DNA of 64,000 nt from Piliocolobus tephrosceles. Its lineage: Eukaryota; Chordata; Mammalia; Primates; Cercopithecidae. The notes under the pieces were generated by a model. It was not told the DNA's origin. It searched no databases and worked only from the letters and a program-made list of their open reading frames with translations. Location: the NCBI RefSeq assembly GCF_002776525.5, contig NC_045447.1, positions 22,214,662-22,278,661 of the forward strand, given 5' to 3'. This document shows, in pieces, positions 11,310-22,748 of the stretch; position 1 is the stretch's first letter, and every line of letters begins with the position of its first letter. The position numbers and the translations under genes are program-made.

Positions 11310-12035
11310 CCCACTGTGATTCAAGCAGCCCATGTTGGTCTTGCTGGGAGATGTGATGAGTTGGACGGGCTGGTCCCTAGTCTCGCAGTCACCAACAGCA
11401 GGATGGTGGGTATTGTCCTGAGTGTGCTTAGGAGAATGTGGTCTACCCTGTCACTCTCCCAGTGGGGTGGTGGCTACAACCATGTTACCTCACACTCGGC
11501 CCCAAGGCTGGGACACAGTCCAGCATTAAATGCTCAACATGGTGCCAGCTGTGGGCTGTGACCAGAAAGGGTGGGGTCCTTCTCAGGTGAGCCGCATTGG
11601 CAAGAAGCTGCAGTGAGTGTGGCCCACTTGAGTCTTGGTCTCACAGCAGCCCCTTGCAGGGCTGTGGCTATTGTCCTAGATATGCATAGGATAGCCTGGT
11701 CTTCCTGCCCCTTCTTGACTGGGTAGCAGCTACAGCCACATCAACCCAAACTCACGCCAATGGTAGGGTGCAGCTCAGCATTAAACTCTCAAAAATGATG
11801 CTTTGGGCCTGATACCAGAGAAGGCAGAGTTCATCGCAGGCAAGCAATGTGGGCGAAAAGCTGTGAGAAGTACAGTCCATCCATGTCTCAGTCTCAATAA
11901 CAGCCTGCACCAGGGCAGTAAGGAGCTTCCTGGGGATGTGTGGGAGCACCCAGTCTTCCCTCTCCCTCTTTAGAACAGTGCAGCAGCAGCCATATCTGCA
12001 GATTCTCAGTATCTCGGCTTTCAAAATAGTGCCCA
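11310..12035 (-). repeat. About three ~255 bp tandem units in the L1 5' region
   Basis: Matching landmarks recur at about 255 bp: GTGGCTACAACCATG (11470), AGCAGCTACAGCCACA (11724) and AGCAGCAGCCATATCTG (11982). The element CAGCATTAAA(T/C)(G/T)CTCAA occurs at 11521 and 11776. CAGAAAGGGTGGGGTCCTTC (11563) corresponds to CAGAGAAGGCAGAGTTCATC (11815). The units are diverged, so the array is old. It lies where the 5' UTR of the antisense L1 is expected. Confidence 0.7.
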
Positions 12036-12445
12036 GCTGTGTCTACTCCAGGTTCAGATGCCTGTGGGATTTTAGGTGGGGGCTCATTCTGTAGCAATTG
12101 TTTTATGCAACCGTTAGGCACTTCATATGTCAGGACAAAGGCCCCAGTAGGTTGAGGGTTTCCCCACAGCCAAGGTGTAAAACCCCATTTTGGAGCCTTG
12201 GGGAGTTCTCTCTTACTGTTACCCCACATCCAGGAGCCCATTCCAGCTCTCAGTTGGTTTCTGACTAGGCAAACTGCCTCAAAGTCTCTACTTACTTACT
12301 CCTGGTGCTTCTCATTTCTTCTCTGATGAATCTTAGCATTCTCTCCTAGACGATCTGTTTGAAATGTGTGTATCTACTTATTATTCTGGTTCCTCTCCAT
12401 GGAGGAGGTACATCCTACCTGCATCTAGTCAGACATCGTGATTCC

Positions 12446-13167
12446 TCCCAACTAAGCTAGGATTTCTTTTGGGGTTTCGGTTAATTTACCACTTGTTTAT
12501 ATATCCCCATACATTTAGTCTTCATTTATTAGGCGTCTATTATGTACCAGCTCTAAAGCCAGATACATCAGAAGTGTTTTCTCATACAATCTTCAGAAGT
12601 GCCTCCAAGAGAGACATTATTTGCGTTTTACAGATGAGGAACCTGAGACTGTCTCTGAGGTGAGGCATCCTGCCTATATGCTCAGTTTCACAAATCTTTC
12701 ATTGGAATTCAGGCCTGACTTTAGTCCCCATATTCTTGTCTCCAAACTGGCTCCTCCACTTATAGAAAGAAAACAGGCCAAAATAGTTTCAAGGACTTGT
12801 CCAAGGTCACAAGGCAAGCAAGTGGCAGTGCCTGGTAATGAATTCTAGTCTTCCTCTTCCAGTATGTTAGATGTCTCTTTTCTCTTCCCGTAGGAACTTC
12901 CTTCCTACAGGGTTCCCTTCCTACAAGAGGAGAAAAGACTAAAACCTCCCGGTTTCAATATTCCATAGTCACTCACATTTGCGGAGGTTTTATTTTCCCA
13001 AACACATTTTACCATACTTCTTTATGAGTGTTCTATAACTAACTAGTTCTCTGATAGATGTGTGTATTTATCTCTCAAACCAGATTCTAAGCTCTTTACA
13101 AATACCTATAACAGCAGAACTACTTGCTGATCACTGCATACATTTATCTGCATACATTAATCTCACT
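12446..13167. other. Intronic sequence with MIR relics
   Basis: 12500-12660 and 12770-12850 follow the antisense MIR order (tables of CATTTATTAGGCGTCTATTATGT, CAGATGAGGAACCTGAGAC, AAGGTCACAAGGCAAGCAAG, each partial). 12860-13167 is AT-rich with nothing recognised. Confidence 0.5.
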
Positions 13168-13720
13168 ATATTAGTTAGCTATTGCTGTGTAACAAATTAT
13201 CTCAAAAATCAAGTCACTTAAAACAAAAAGTATTTATTAGCCCACAGAATTGTTAAGGGTCAGAAATTCAAGAGCAGCTTAGATGTGTGGTTCTGGCCCA
13301 CCCCTACAAAGTCTCAGTCAAAATGTCAGCTGGGGTTGCCAATATCTGAACGAGCTTGGATTGGGGCTGGATAGTTTATAGGCTCACTCATGTTTTGCTG
13401 GCAGGCCCCAGCCTCACTGGCTGTTGGCCAGAGGCTTTACTTCCTTGCCACATGAGACTTTCCATAGGGCTGTTGAAAACATGGCAGCTTGCTTTCACTA
13501 GAGCAAGTGATAAGAGAGAGCGAGAGACAGACAGAGGGAGAGAAAGATCTCTCTTATGATCTACCTTTAGAAGCCACATACCTCCTCTTCTGCCACATAC
13601 GATTGGTCACATAGACCAATTCTGGTGCAGTGTAGGAGGGGATTACACGAGTCTTAATACCAGAAGGCAGGAATCACTGGGAACCATCTTTGAAGCTGGT
13701 GACCTACTATTTACCCATCA
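13168..13720. repeat. Ancient LTR-like interspersed repeat, family not certain
   Basis: It starts with TATATTAGTTAGCTATTGCTG and TGTAACAAATTATC. It continues through CACTGGCTGTTGGCCAGAG, ACTTCCTTGCCACATGAG and GGGGATTACACGAGTCTTAA to a GAAGCTGGTGACCTACTA end. I recognise the pattern from many mammalian loci but cannot name the family safely. A short GA-rich tract lies at 13513-13546. Confidence 0.55.
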
Positions 13721-14434
13721 CAGTAATCACGTGAAGATAGGAGACTTTATGTCACTGCCTGAAGGTTATACAACTTATAAGAGTAGTTGTTGATTCAGAT
13801 CCAAAGTTGATATACAGACACACTAAATGTCATTTCTGGCACTCCACCTATTCATTCAGCAAATAACAAGTACCAACTCTATGCCAGATGGCTTAGGAAA
13901 AGCCACATGGTCCATACTATTATAACATTTACCTTTTGGTGGAGGAGACAGATTATAAGCAAAAAACCAATTAAACACTAATAATATACAGGTAATCTCA
14001 AACGATGGCTAGATCTCATCTGCCCCTGCTCATCCTCAAAGGCACAGGGCATGAAGTCCATGACAGAGGAAGGAATGATGGTAACTGGTAAACCCACTTG
14101 ATGTACTTAGAAAGCCTTTCCCACAGGCGTGGATCAAATCTTGCCTTTAATTTGCTGTGTGATGTTGGTCAAGTCCCCTTACCTTCCTGACCCTCAGTTT
14201 CCCATCAGCAAATCATCTTGGGGAGAGAGACTGTAGGATCTGCAAGTTTGCAAAATGCTTTAACCTGAAGGGAAGTGAGTGTAGTGGACAGAGAACACCA
14301 AGCTGGGGCAAGGGAAGCCTGGCTTCACGTTCTCCACTCATGTGCTGAGGAATATGGGATGATGTTCTCTAACTTTCTGGGCCTCAGTTCTAAAGTAAGG
14401 AGGTTAGATCAGCTCTAAGCCCTGCCTTGTTCTA
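13721..14434. other. Intronic sequence with MIR relics
   Basis: 14120-14220 has the MIR core in + sense (GCTGTGTGATGTTGGTCAAG, then CCTCAGTTTCCCATC). 14300-14420 shows another weaker sense MIR. The remainder is unrecognised unique sequence. Confidence 0.55.
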
Positions 14435-14557
14435 ACTTCCTAAAACTAGACGTCAGTCAGCCAGTAAATAACAGGACTTCCTACAACTAGATGTCAGTCA
14501 GTCAGTAAATGATAGGACTTCTTAAAACTATATGTCAGGCAGTCAGTAAATGACAGG
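14435..14557. repeat. 41 bp minisatellite, three copies
   Basis: Three contiguous 41 bp units start at 14435, 14476 and 14517 with ACTTCCTAAAACTAGA, ACTTCCTACAACTAGA and ACTTCTTAAAACTATA. Each ends in CAGTAAAT(A/G)A(C/T)AGG. Adjacent units differ at only a few positions, suggesting relatively recent expansion. Confidence 0.9.
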
Positions 14558-14701
14558 GTGGTGAAGTGGCTTGCCTATTAGTCAGTTAATAGCAACAAAG
14601 TTGGGAAGCCTGAGAAGCTCTGCCTCCATCACCACCAAACTGTGTAACCCTCTCCTCAGCTTCCTCCTCTGCAAAATGGGAATCATGATGGTACCTACCT
14701 T

Positions 14702-15155
14702 GTCTGCTGCAAGAAATTGCCGCAAACTCGGTGGCTTAAGATAATTATCAAGAAATTTGTTCTCTCCCAGTGCTGGAGGCCAGAAATTCAAAATCAAGGT
14801 GCTGGCATTTGATTTCTGGTGATGCTCCTTCTGGAGACTCTAGAGGAGAATCCGTGCCTGGCCTCTTTCAGGTTGTGGTAGCAGCAGCATTGATTGGTTT
14901 GTGGCCACAATGCACCAATCTCTGTTCCACCGCCAGGTCGCCTTCTCCTCTGTGTGTGTAATTTCTTTCTGCCTCTCTGTCATAAGAACATTTGTGATGG
15001 CATTTAGGCCAACCTGGAAAACCCAGGAGGGTGTCCTCAAGAGTTTTGACACAATCACATCGGCATAACCTTTACCATAGAAAGTCTCATTCATAGATTC
15101 CAAGTTCCAGGGCTTAGGACAGAGACATGCCTTGGGAACCATTATCAGCCTACCA
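14702..15155 (-). repeat. MLT1-like MaLR LTR, antisense
   Basis: The order CTGCTGCAAGAAATTGCCGC, GTGGCTTAAGATAA, GGAGGCCAGAAATTCAAAAT, TCTAGAGGAGAATCCGTGCC and TCTCTGTCATAAGAAC follows the reverse complement of an MLT1-type LTR. Divergence is high and the boundaries are approximate. Confidence 0.65.
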
Positions 15156-16480
15156 CTCTACCTCATGTATTTGCTCTAGGGATTAAATAACTTAAAACAG
15201 GTAAAGCACTTAGACAAAACCTGGAGTTTAGTGAACACATTTAAAAAACAAATGTGGTAGAGAATCATTGGGGCATGGGAAGAACTGAGACCATACCCTG
15301 CCCGGGTGTCTTCTGTTACCTGGTAGGAAGATCAGTCATTCTTTTCAACATGCTCCACCAGTCTGCAAACAGACTGAAGCCAGGTCCCAGTACCCGTAAA
15401 TGGCTCCAAATGACCCTGTGACCAGGTGCCCTCTTGTCTGAAGGTGAATGTTCAGAGACAAGCAGGGGCTTCCTCTGAGCTTGTATTAATATGTACAGCA
15501 CTTCACTCACATGGAAAATTTATTTTTTAAGCACAAAATGCAGCAGTTTTATAACCTTTCTGCAGCTTGACAAAGGCCATTTATAACCTACTTTCTCTGT
15601 CAGTCTTCCTGGCGCCAGTCTCAAATGTCTTGAGGAACTCTCGCATGCATTTGTAATTATAGAATCTTCTCAGGCAAAATTTAATTTCCAAGAGGGCTGA
15701 CCTTTTTTTTGTTGTTGTTATTGTGGTTTTTGTAAATTAATTTTTATGTGTATGTTTTATTATTGGTGTTGTTTAGGTGACGGCGTGGGAAGCGGAGCAG
15801 GGAGTTGGCCGGTGGGGGCTCACGGTGGGAAGGCATTTTAATCAGTGATGTCCGGTGATGGATAAGGAAGGCTGGGCTCTGGGTGTTAATCTTTGTGGAC
15901 AAGAAATGCCAGCAGGAGGACTGAAATAAAAACCCTGTCCCTCATTTTCTCTTCTGAAGGCAAGAGTGTTGGAACTACTTCTCCATCAGCTGGGATGGAG
16001 AAGACGAGCTCAGCCTCATCAAATGATGGAAAACTAAATTAAATCAATAGCCATCTGTCTCCACAGTATATGATTTTCCACTGAAGGAGCGCATAGCAGG
16101 TGCCAGACCCACTGACAAGAGCATTCTAGCTGAGGCCATTGAAGGTAGAACTCCTTGGAGTTTGCTTAGGGACCAGAGGATTATGGGGAGGGCTGTGCAT
16201 ATGGCCAAGCAGAGCACTTGGTTGTCTATAAAGGGAGGGCCTTGAATATCAGTTTACGGCAGATTCACATGTTTTAAGATTCATTTACTTATTTAAGCTG
16301 GGGAGTGATGCTATTTAGAATGAGCACTCTGTTGGCCATCTGGAGGATGGTTTTGAGAAGGCCTGACTAGAGTCCAGCAGACTGGCTAGGAGCCCTTTCC
16401 ATGATGTTGTGAGTATGCAGGAATCTCACTTACAGCTCCAGGGACAAGGGTGGAGAAGAAGAGACAAATTCAAGACAGGA
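15156..16480. other. Mostly unique intronic sequence, no repeat recognised
   Basis: Apart from a T/G-rich stretch (15704-15775), I recognise no interspersed repeat. 15776-15830 is unusually GC- and CpG-rich for this window. 15490-15700 and 15880-16160 are unique-looking sequence of mixed composition. No open frame with splice signals was convincing. It is a candidate conserved non-coding block that needs cross-species alignment. Confidence 0.45.
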
Positions 16481-17110
16481 AGGAAGGTAATTCACATTTT
16501 ATGAGTACTAAATTATGTGCCAAATTCTGAAGTAAGGTATGCACCCCCATGATCCACCTTAAGCTTCACAACTAATCTGTAGTTGTAGATATTGTGCCCA
16601 TTTATTAGATGAGAACATTGAGGCTCAGAGACGGCAAGTAACTTCTCTGGGTCACGTAGTGAGAAGAGGAAAAGCTGGAAATTAAACTCATACTGGTAGA
16701 GGCTTTTAAATATATATCTGGCAACCTCCCCATGTGACCTTTCTAACAGTAGACCCTATAGGGCAGTAACAGTAGAAGCAATAATGCATATGATCCCAGC
16801 AATGTCAATATTAACAGCAGCTGACATTTGCTGTGCTGTTGCTGTGTGAGCCAGTGTTCTCAAAACTTTGCTGACATTATCACTCTTCATTCTCACAAAG
16901 CTATAAGAAGATAGTCACAAAAGTCCCATTTTACAGGTGGGCATGCTGAGGTTCAGAGAAGTAAAGGGACTTGTGGAACTTGTCACAAAGCTATTAACTG
17001 ACCAAAGGAGACTGAATACCTTTCTATCAATCCCTGACACATGTCTCTTCCAGGAGGGAGGAGAGGGCATGATGGGGCCTACAACCTCCCAAGCCATAAC
17101 CACCCTGTTG
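16481..17110 (-). repeat. Two antisense MIR relics upstream of exon A
   Basis: 16540-16690 (CCCATTTATTAGATGAGAAC, then GAGGCTCAGAGACGG) and 16810-16990 (CCCATTTTACAGGTGGGC, then GAGGTTCAGAGAAGT) follow the antisense MIR order. The second ends close to the exon A polypyrimidine tract. Confidence 0.6.
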
Positions 17111-17126
17111 CCCTCTCTCTGAGCAG

Positions 17127-17293
17127 TGCCCCGAGGACCTGAAACCGATGAAGGATGGCTCCGGCTGCTACGACCACTCCAAAGGCATTGACTGCTCTGA
17201 TGGTTTTAATGGCGGCTGTGAGCAGCTGTGCCTGCAGCAGACGCTGCCTCTGCCCTACGATGCCACTTCAAGCACCATCTTCATGTTCTGCGG
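17127..17293 (+). CDS. ASTN2: Astrotactin-2 internal exon A (EGF-like cysteine-rich segment)
   Basis: This 167 nt exon encodes 55 complete codons from CPEDLKPMKDGSGCYD to SSTIFMFC, plus two bases (GG) of a glycine codon completed in the next exon. The acceptor is CCTCTCTCTGAGCAG and the donor is GTGAGT. Six of its seven cysteines, with FNGGCEQLC, have the spacing of an EGF-like domain that continues into exon B. ASTN2 is a neuronal membrane glycoprotein with EGF-like, MACPF and fibronectin type III parts. It controls surface levels of ASTN1 and other synaptic proteins during glial-guided migration and in neurons. Astrotactin-1 is similar here, so the paralogue is decided mainly by exon B. The start phase 0 is inferred from the open frame, since the upstream exon is outside the window. 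Confidence 0.95.
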
Positions 17294-18749
17294 GTGAGTC
17301 TGTGTCCCCAAGGCCCAGGTGCCCCATTTACAGAAGTGAGGGATGCATGGGAAAATGATCAGACACTACAACTCAGCAAGGCTGAACCTTGACCTTCGAT
17401 AGAATGACCTTTCTGCCTTTCCTGTTTTAGCCCAAGAACCAAAAGCCAAAAGTATAACCTTCTGTTTGGGTGGGTTAAAAACGAAAAAAAAAAAAAATGA
17501 GAAAAATAAATATTGGGTTAATAAATGTAACCCATGCCCAGGCCTCATCCTAGAGCCAGGAGCTTTTTCCTGCTGAAGCCTCCTGCCCTTCTGAATCTAC
17601 CTGTATGGCCCTAGTCAGCGCAGTTTGGAGACAAAAGCAGACGTCTTGAAGGTAGTCACAAAGGTTTCAGGTTTGGTGCATAAAAGCACAGGCTAAGCCC
17701 CGGCTTCAAGCTCAGTTTCAGCAGGAATGTAACAGTGTGAGTGCAGCGTTCAGCTTTTCTGTGTCCTCATGTCCATATCTGTAAGGACAATTCATTGGAG
17801 GAGGGGAAGGCTAAAGGAAACAATGCAAGTAAAGCTTGTAGGGCAGCGCTGGCTCTCGAAGGACTCAAGCTGAGTTTTGAAATAAGTTTGAGGCTAAAAG
17901 GGGAACATGCTGGGACTAACTTGCTGAGTGACCTCCGACAAGTCATGTTCTCTGTCTGGGACACAGTTTGACCATCTGTGAAAAGAGATCTTTGGGAAGG
18001 ATGGCTGACGTTTCTTCCAGCTTACCTTGCTTTCCATTTGAAGACTACAATGGCCATTACCTCTGCTTTTGACAGCACCTTGCATAGCATTTGGTCCTCA
18101 GTAATCACTCAAGAAAATAGACTTTTTTCTTCTCCTCTCCATTCCCTTTCTGATTATGTCTTAGTATTAGAATATTTGCATATCCTTTGACATTCTGTGA
18201 CTCAGAAAAATAATCTTGTACTCGTGGAAGAAGTACATTTAATGCTCTCTTTACTAAGAGAGAAAAGCAGAACAGGACATTTAACAACCTTTTCAGTCCT
18301 ATGTTTCACAAATAGGGGGTGAGCGTGGGCATGGGTTTAATTTCAGTTTACCAGAAAAATTAATTTAACTTCTACGATTCTAGTGCGTAGAGTCCAGTTT
18401 TTCTTTGAGGGCTTATTTCAAGGTCTCCTTTCCTGCCCTAGTTGCACTTAGGGCTGCCAGTGCCTTTGTGCAGGTATAGAAGCAGCTCACTGGAGGCCCT
18501 AGATATGTATCAGTAAAATAAATAAGAAATAAATTAGGGTATGCAGACCTGAATTTATAGAGATCTCTCCTCAGCTTAAGTGACTGCAGGGCAGTGTTGA
18601 GTAAATTATGCATGGCTTTAGATCTGCAGGCTGCATACAGAATCAGCCATGTTTTTGTCATTGTTATTTTTCTCTCTGTGTGTTTGGGACGGGGTGGGGG
18701 CTGTTCTTCTGTGGCAAATAACAACAGTAACAGCAGCAGGAGCAGCAAT
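17294..18749. other. Intronic sequence after exon A, mostly unique
   Basis: A short A tract at 17484-17497 is the only low-complexity stretch. 18018-18300 and 18400-18640 show no recognised repeat. All open frames here are short and without paired splice signals. Confidence 0.45.
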
Positions 18750-19230
18750 AATGGATTTTGACATCAGAAACTATTACCACCTTCCATCCACAGCACACTA
18801 CAGGGAACCGTGGATTCAAAAGACACGAATTCTAATCCTAGCTCTGCCACTCTCTTAGGGATAAGGCAAGCCTTTCAAGACCCCTGACCTTCCATTGTCT
18901 CACCTGTAAAATTTTTATACCTACTTTAATATAATGATAATTCTGAAGAGTGAAAGTATTTCGTATTTGTTACCCTCTGAAGGTGAAGAAACATGCCCAA
19001 GGTCATATGACTACTGATGTGGCTCGATATCTCCTTGCTGTGTGACCTTGAGCAAGTTAATTAATGTCTCTGTGCCTCAGTTTTCTCATCTGTAAAACAG
19101 GGATAATAGTAATATCTGTCTATAGAGATGTTATAAGGACTAAATATATTACCATTTACATTAACATTTGTGAAATGCTTTGGAACAATGCCCTGCAGAG
19201 TTAGCACTGTATGTGTTTGTTAAATAAATT
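18750..19230 (+). repeat. Two sense MIR relics
   Basis: 18815-18960 (TCTAATCCTAGCTCTGCCAC, then CATTGTCTCACCTGTAAAAT) and 19030-19225 (TTGCTGTGTGACCTTGAGC, then CCTCAGTTTTCTCATCTGTA, ending in a GTTAAATAAATT tail) follow the sense MIR consensus. Confidence 0.75.
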
Positions 19231-19287
19231 AACTTAAATGATTCTAATAACATTTGCTAGTGACCTGATGCACTAGACGGGACTAAT

Positions 19288-21413
19288 CAATGGGCAAAAC
19301 CTGGAAGCATTCCCTTTGAAAACTGGCGCAAGACAGGGATGCCCTCTCTCACCATTCCTATTCAACATAGTGTTGGAAGTTCTGGCTAAGGCAATCAGGC
19401 AAGAGAAAGAAATCAAGGGTATTCAGTTAGGAAAAGAAGAACTCAAATTGTCCCTGTTTGCAGATGACATGATTGTATATTTAGAAAACCCCATTGTCTC
19501 AGCCCAATAAGTTGCTGATAAGCAACTTCAGCAAAGTCTCGGGATAAAAAATCAATGTGCAAAAATCACAAGCATTCTTATACACCAGTAACAGACAAAC
19601 AGAGAGCCAAATCATGAATGAACTCCCATTCACAATAGTTTCAAAGAGAATAAAATACCTAGGAATCCAACTTACAAGGGATGTAAAGGACCTCTTCAAG
19701 GAGAACTATAAACCACTGCTCAGTGAAGTAAAAGATGACACAAACAAATGGAAGAACATACCATGCTCATGGATAGGAAGAATCAATATCGTGAAAATGG
19801 ACATATTGCCCAAGGTAATTTATAGATTCAATGGGGATGGTAGCCATCCCCATTAAGCTACCAATGACTTTCTTCACAGAATTGGAAAAAAACTGCTTTA
19901 AAGTTCATATGGAACCAAAAAAGACCCCGCATTGCCAAGACAATCCTAAGCCAAAAGAACAAAGCTGGAGGCATCATGCTACCTGACTTCAAACAATACT
20001 ACAAGGCTACAGTAACCAAAACAGCACAATACTGGTACCAAAACAGAGCTATAGACCAATGGAACAGAACAGAGCCCTCAGAAATAATACCACACGTCTA
20101 CAGCCATCTGATCTTTGACAAACCTGAGAGAAACAAGAAATGGGGAAAGGATTCCCTATTTAATAAATGGTGCTGGGAAAATTGGCTAGCCATAAGTAGA
20201 AAGCTGAAACTGGATCCTTTCCTTACTCCTTATACGAAGATTAATTCAAGATGGATTAGAGACTTAAATGTTAGACCTAAAACCATAAAAACCCTAGAAG
20301 AAAATCTAGGTAATACCATTCAGGACATAGGCATGGGCAAGGACTTCATGTCTAAAACATCAAAAGCAACGGCAACAAAAGCCAAAATTGACAAATGGGA
20401 TCTAATTAAAGTAAAGAGCTTCTGCACAGCAAAAGAAACTACCATCAGAGTGAACAGGCAACCTACAGAATGGGAGAAAATTTTTGCAATCTACTCATCT
20501 GACAAAGGGCTAATATCCAGAACCTATAAAGAACTCAATCAAATTTACAAGAAAAAAACAAACAACCCCATCAAAAAGTGGGCAAAGGATATGAATAGAT
20601 ACTTCTCAAAAGAAGACATTCATACAGCCAACAGACACATGAAAAAATGTTCATCATCACTCACCATCAGAGAAATGCAAATCAAAACCACAATGAGATA
20701 CCATCTCACACCAGTTAGAATGGCATTCATTAAAAAATCAGGAAACAACAGGTGCTGGGGAGGATGTGGAGAAATAGGAATACTTTTACACTGTTGGTGG
20801 GACTGTAAACTAGTTCAACCATTGTGGAAAACAGTGTGGCGATTCCTCAAGGATCTAGACCTAGAAATGCCATTTGACCCAGCCATCCCATTACTGGGTA
20901 TATACCCAAAGGAGTATAAGTCATGCTGCTATAAAGACACATGCACACATATGTTTATTGTGGCAGTATTCACAATAGCAAAGACTTGGAATCAACCCAA
21001 ATGTCCATCAGTGACAGACTGGATTAAGAAAATGTGGCACGTATATACCATGGAATACTATGCAGCCATAAAAAAGGATGAGTTCATGTCCTTTATAGGG
21101 ACATGGATGCAGCTGGAAACCATCATTCTCAGCAAACTATCACAAGAACAGAAAACCAAATACCACATGTTGTCACTCATAGGTGGGAATTGAACAATGA
21201 GATCACTTGTACACAGGAATGGGAACATCACACACCAGGTCCTATTGTGGGGAGGGAGTGGGGGGAGGGATAGCATTAGGAGATATACCTAATGTAAATG
21301 ATGAGTTAATGGGTACAGTACACCAACATGGCACATGTATATATATGTAACAAACCTGCACATTGTGCACATGTACCCTAGAACTTACAGTATAATTAAA
21401 AAAAAAAAAAAAG
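19288..21413 (+). mobile_element. 5'-truncated L1PA-type LINE-1 in ASTN2 sense
   Basis: It begins inside the RT region of ORF2 (CAATGGGCAAAACCTGGAAG) and continues without large gaps through the ORF2 stop at 21191-21193. The 3' UTR includes a G-rich tract (21247-21270), and the element ends in an A tail at 21398-21413. It is far less diverged than the other L1s here, consistent with a young primate L1PA subfamily that was active in the catarrhine or cercopithecid lineage. I found no clear target-site duplication. Confidence 0.92.
19316..21193 (+). pseudogene. L1 ORF2 C-terminal half, broken
   Basis: The first open piece (19316-19510) carries the RT motif with FADD near 19465 and then hits a stop. 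A second piece is 19557-19856. The third is a long uninterrupted 405-codon stretch (19976-21193) covering the thumb and C-terminal cysteine-rich region, with the CWGGCGEIGILLHCWWDC segment near 20755. Frame breaks and the missing endonuclease make it non-functional. The long open stretch reflects youth, not host function. Confidence 0.9.
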
Positions 21414-22701
21414 GATTGTGAAAGTGTCAAAGAAGACTGAATGGGTGAGAGTGTGTAGTGAGCTGTTAAAACCCATCCAAACGGTAATAAACAGGACAAA
21501 AGAAACAAAACCCAGGCATCCTAAAACCAACTGCAGTTTCAGCAGGATTTGGAAACTGTCTATTAGGAATGCAAATGCGAAGTTACCACACTTGTTAGAA
21601 GCACTGTAAGCAATGAAAGCTATTAGCAGGTACTCGTGAGAGAGATGGTCCAGAGAGAAGTGGGATGCCATTGAATTAAGCGAGGAAAACAAAATAAACT
21701 CATTATCAAGAGGACTTTCCCAACTTGCTCAAAGCTCTATGACCTTCCTAAGAGTGTTCACGGTAGGAAAAGGTTTAATAAATCTGTTTGCAACCAGGTT
21801 AATAATAGCAGCTAACATTTACTAAGGACTTTCTAGGTACCATGACTGTTCTAAGTGCTTTGGGTACATTAGCTCATTCAATTCTCATAACAACTCTACA
21901 AGGGATGTACTATCATGATTCCCATTCTATGGTTTTTTGTTTTGTTTAAAAAAAAAAAAAAAAAAACGCAGAGTAGCTCAGTAACTGTCCAAGGTCACAT
22001 ATCTGATAAGTGAGGTTGTGGAGATTGAAACTTAGGTATTGTGGTTCCAGGCTCAGTCAAGACAGATCTGATGTCATTGCTGGCCTCTGGCCACATCTAG
22101 TCATTTGGTCTTTGGCAAATCACTCAATTTCTCTGAGCCTCTGCTCTTTAATGTAGAATTAGAAGTGATTGTAGCACCACTGTGAAGATTAAATGAAAGT
22201 ATACATCCACAGGAGCTGTCATAGTTAAGCACTCAGTAAACCATAGTTATAATTAGTCTAATAAGTATAAAACCATATCATTTAATTATGTAATTACTGG
22301 ATTTGATGTCTTGTTTACTACTTTGTCTCCAATACCTAAAGCAGTGCCTGGCATACAGTAGGTTTTAAATTAATAATTGTTAAGTGAAGTTCCTCCATTA
22401 ACATGACTAAAGAAGTTTCCAGTCTGACTTTTCCAGTTGCATTTCCAGCTACGTTTCTCTTCCTAGGTTAAGCCTACTGGTTTCAGTTTCTGGAGTTTTG
22501 ACAACACTGTTCTCTCTGTCTGGTGTCTCCTTCTCCTTTGCACCTCCACTGACTCCCATTTGTCCCTGGCCCTTTAGCTTTCACCTACAAGTTTCAATTC
22601 AGGCATCACTTTTTCAGCAAGCCTTCTTTGAGACCTAAGAGGCATCAGGTGTGAGATATGCAGTTACCTTGGAAGAGGATAATAATAATACCCATCCTTT
22701 C

Positions 22702-22712
<11 letters not shown>
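21414..22712. other. Intronic sequence with MIR and L2 relics
   Basis: 21795-22050 is an antisense MIR (CTAACATTTACTAAGGAC, then CAAGGTCACATATCTGATAA) with an internal A tract at 21949-21966. 22060-22250 is a sense MIR (TTTGGCAAATCACTCAATTT, CTCTGAGCCTCTG). 22305-22390 is an L2 3' end in + sense (GCCTGGCATACAGTAGG). 22400-22640 is unrecognised. Confidence 0.6.

Positions 22713-22748
<36 letters not shown>

Larger units (their letters stand above)
6490..12445 (-). mobile_element. Antisense L1 with internal deletion, interrupted by three Alus and a MaLR LTR
   Basis: On the minus strand the element runs from a 5' start near 12445 to an A-rich tail near 6490. 6490-7000 is 3' UTR-like. 7351-10550 and 10875-11030 are the ORF2 region; at 10132-10320 the minus strand still reads as the ORF2 segment between the endonuclease and RT domains. 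About 11040-12445 is a non-coding 5' region. ORF1 and the start of ORF2 are absent, so an internal deletion appears to join the 5' region to mid-ORF2 near 11035. Insertions: Alu 7038-7350, LTR 8068-8448, Alu 9571-9872, Alu 10555-10874. The level of decay suggests an old primate or late mammalian L1. Confidence 0.75.

Noticed and set aside
14435..14557. Possible CRISPR-like array
   Set aside because: The units are contiguous without variable spacers and the context is a primate intron. It is a minisatellite.
19030..19225. tRNA gene suggested by tRNA-like motifs
   Set aside because: MIR and Alu elements derive from tRNA and 7SL RNA and mimic such motifs; no cloverleaf with intact anticodon arm was found anywhere.
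19976..21193. 405-codon open frame as a host gene
   Set aside because: It is the C-terminal part of L1 ORF2, followed by a typical L1 3' UTR and A tail.
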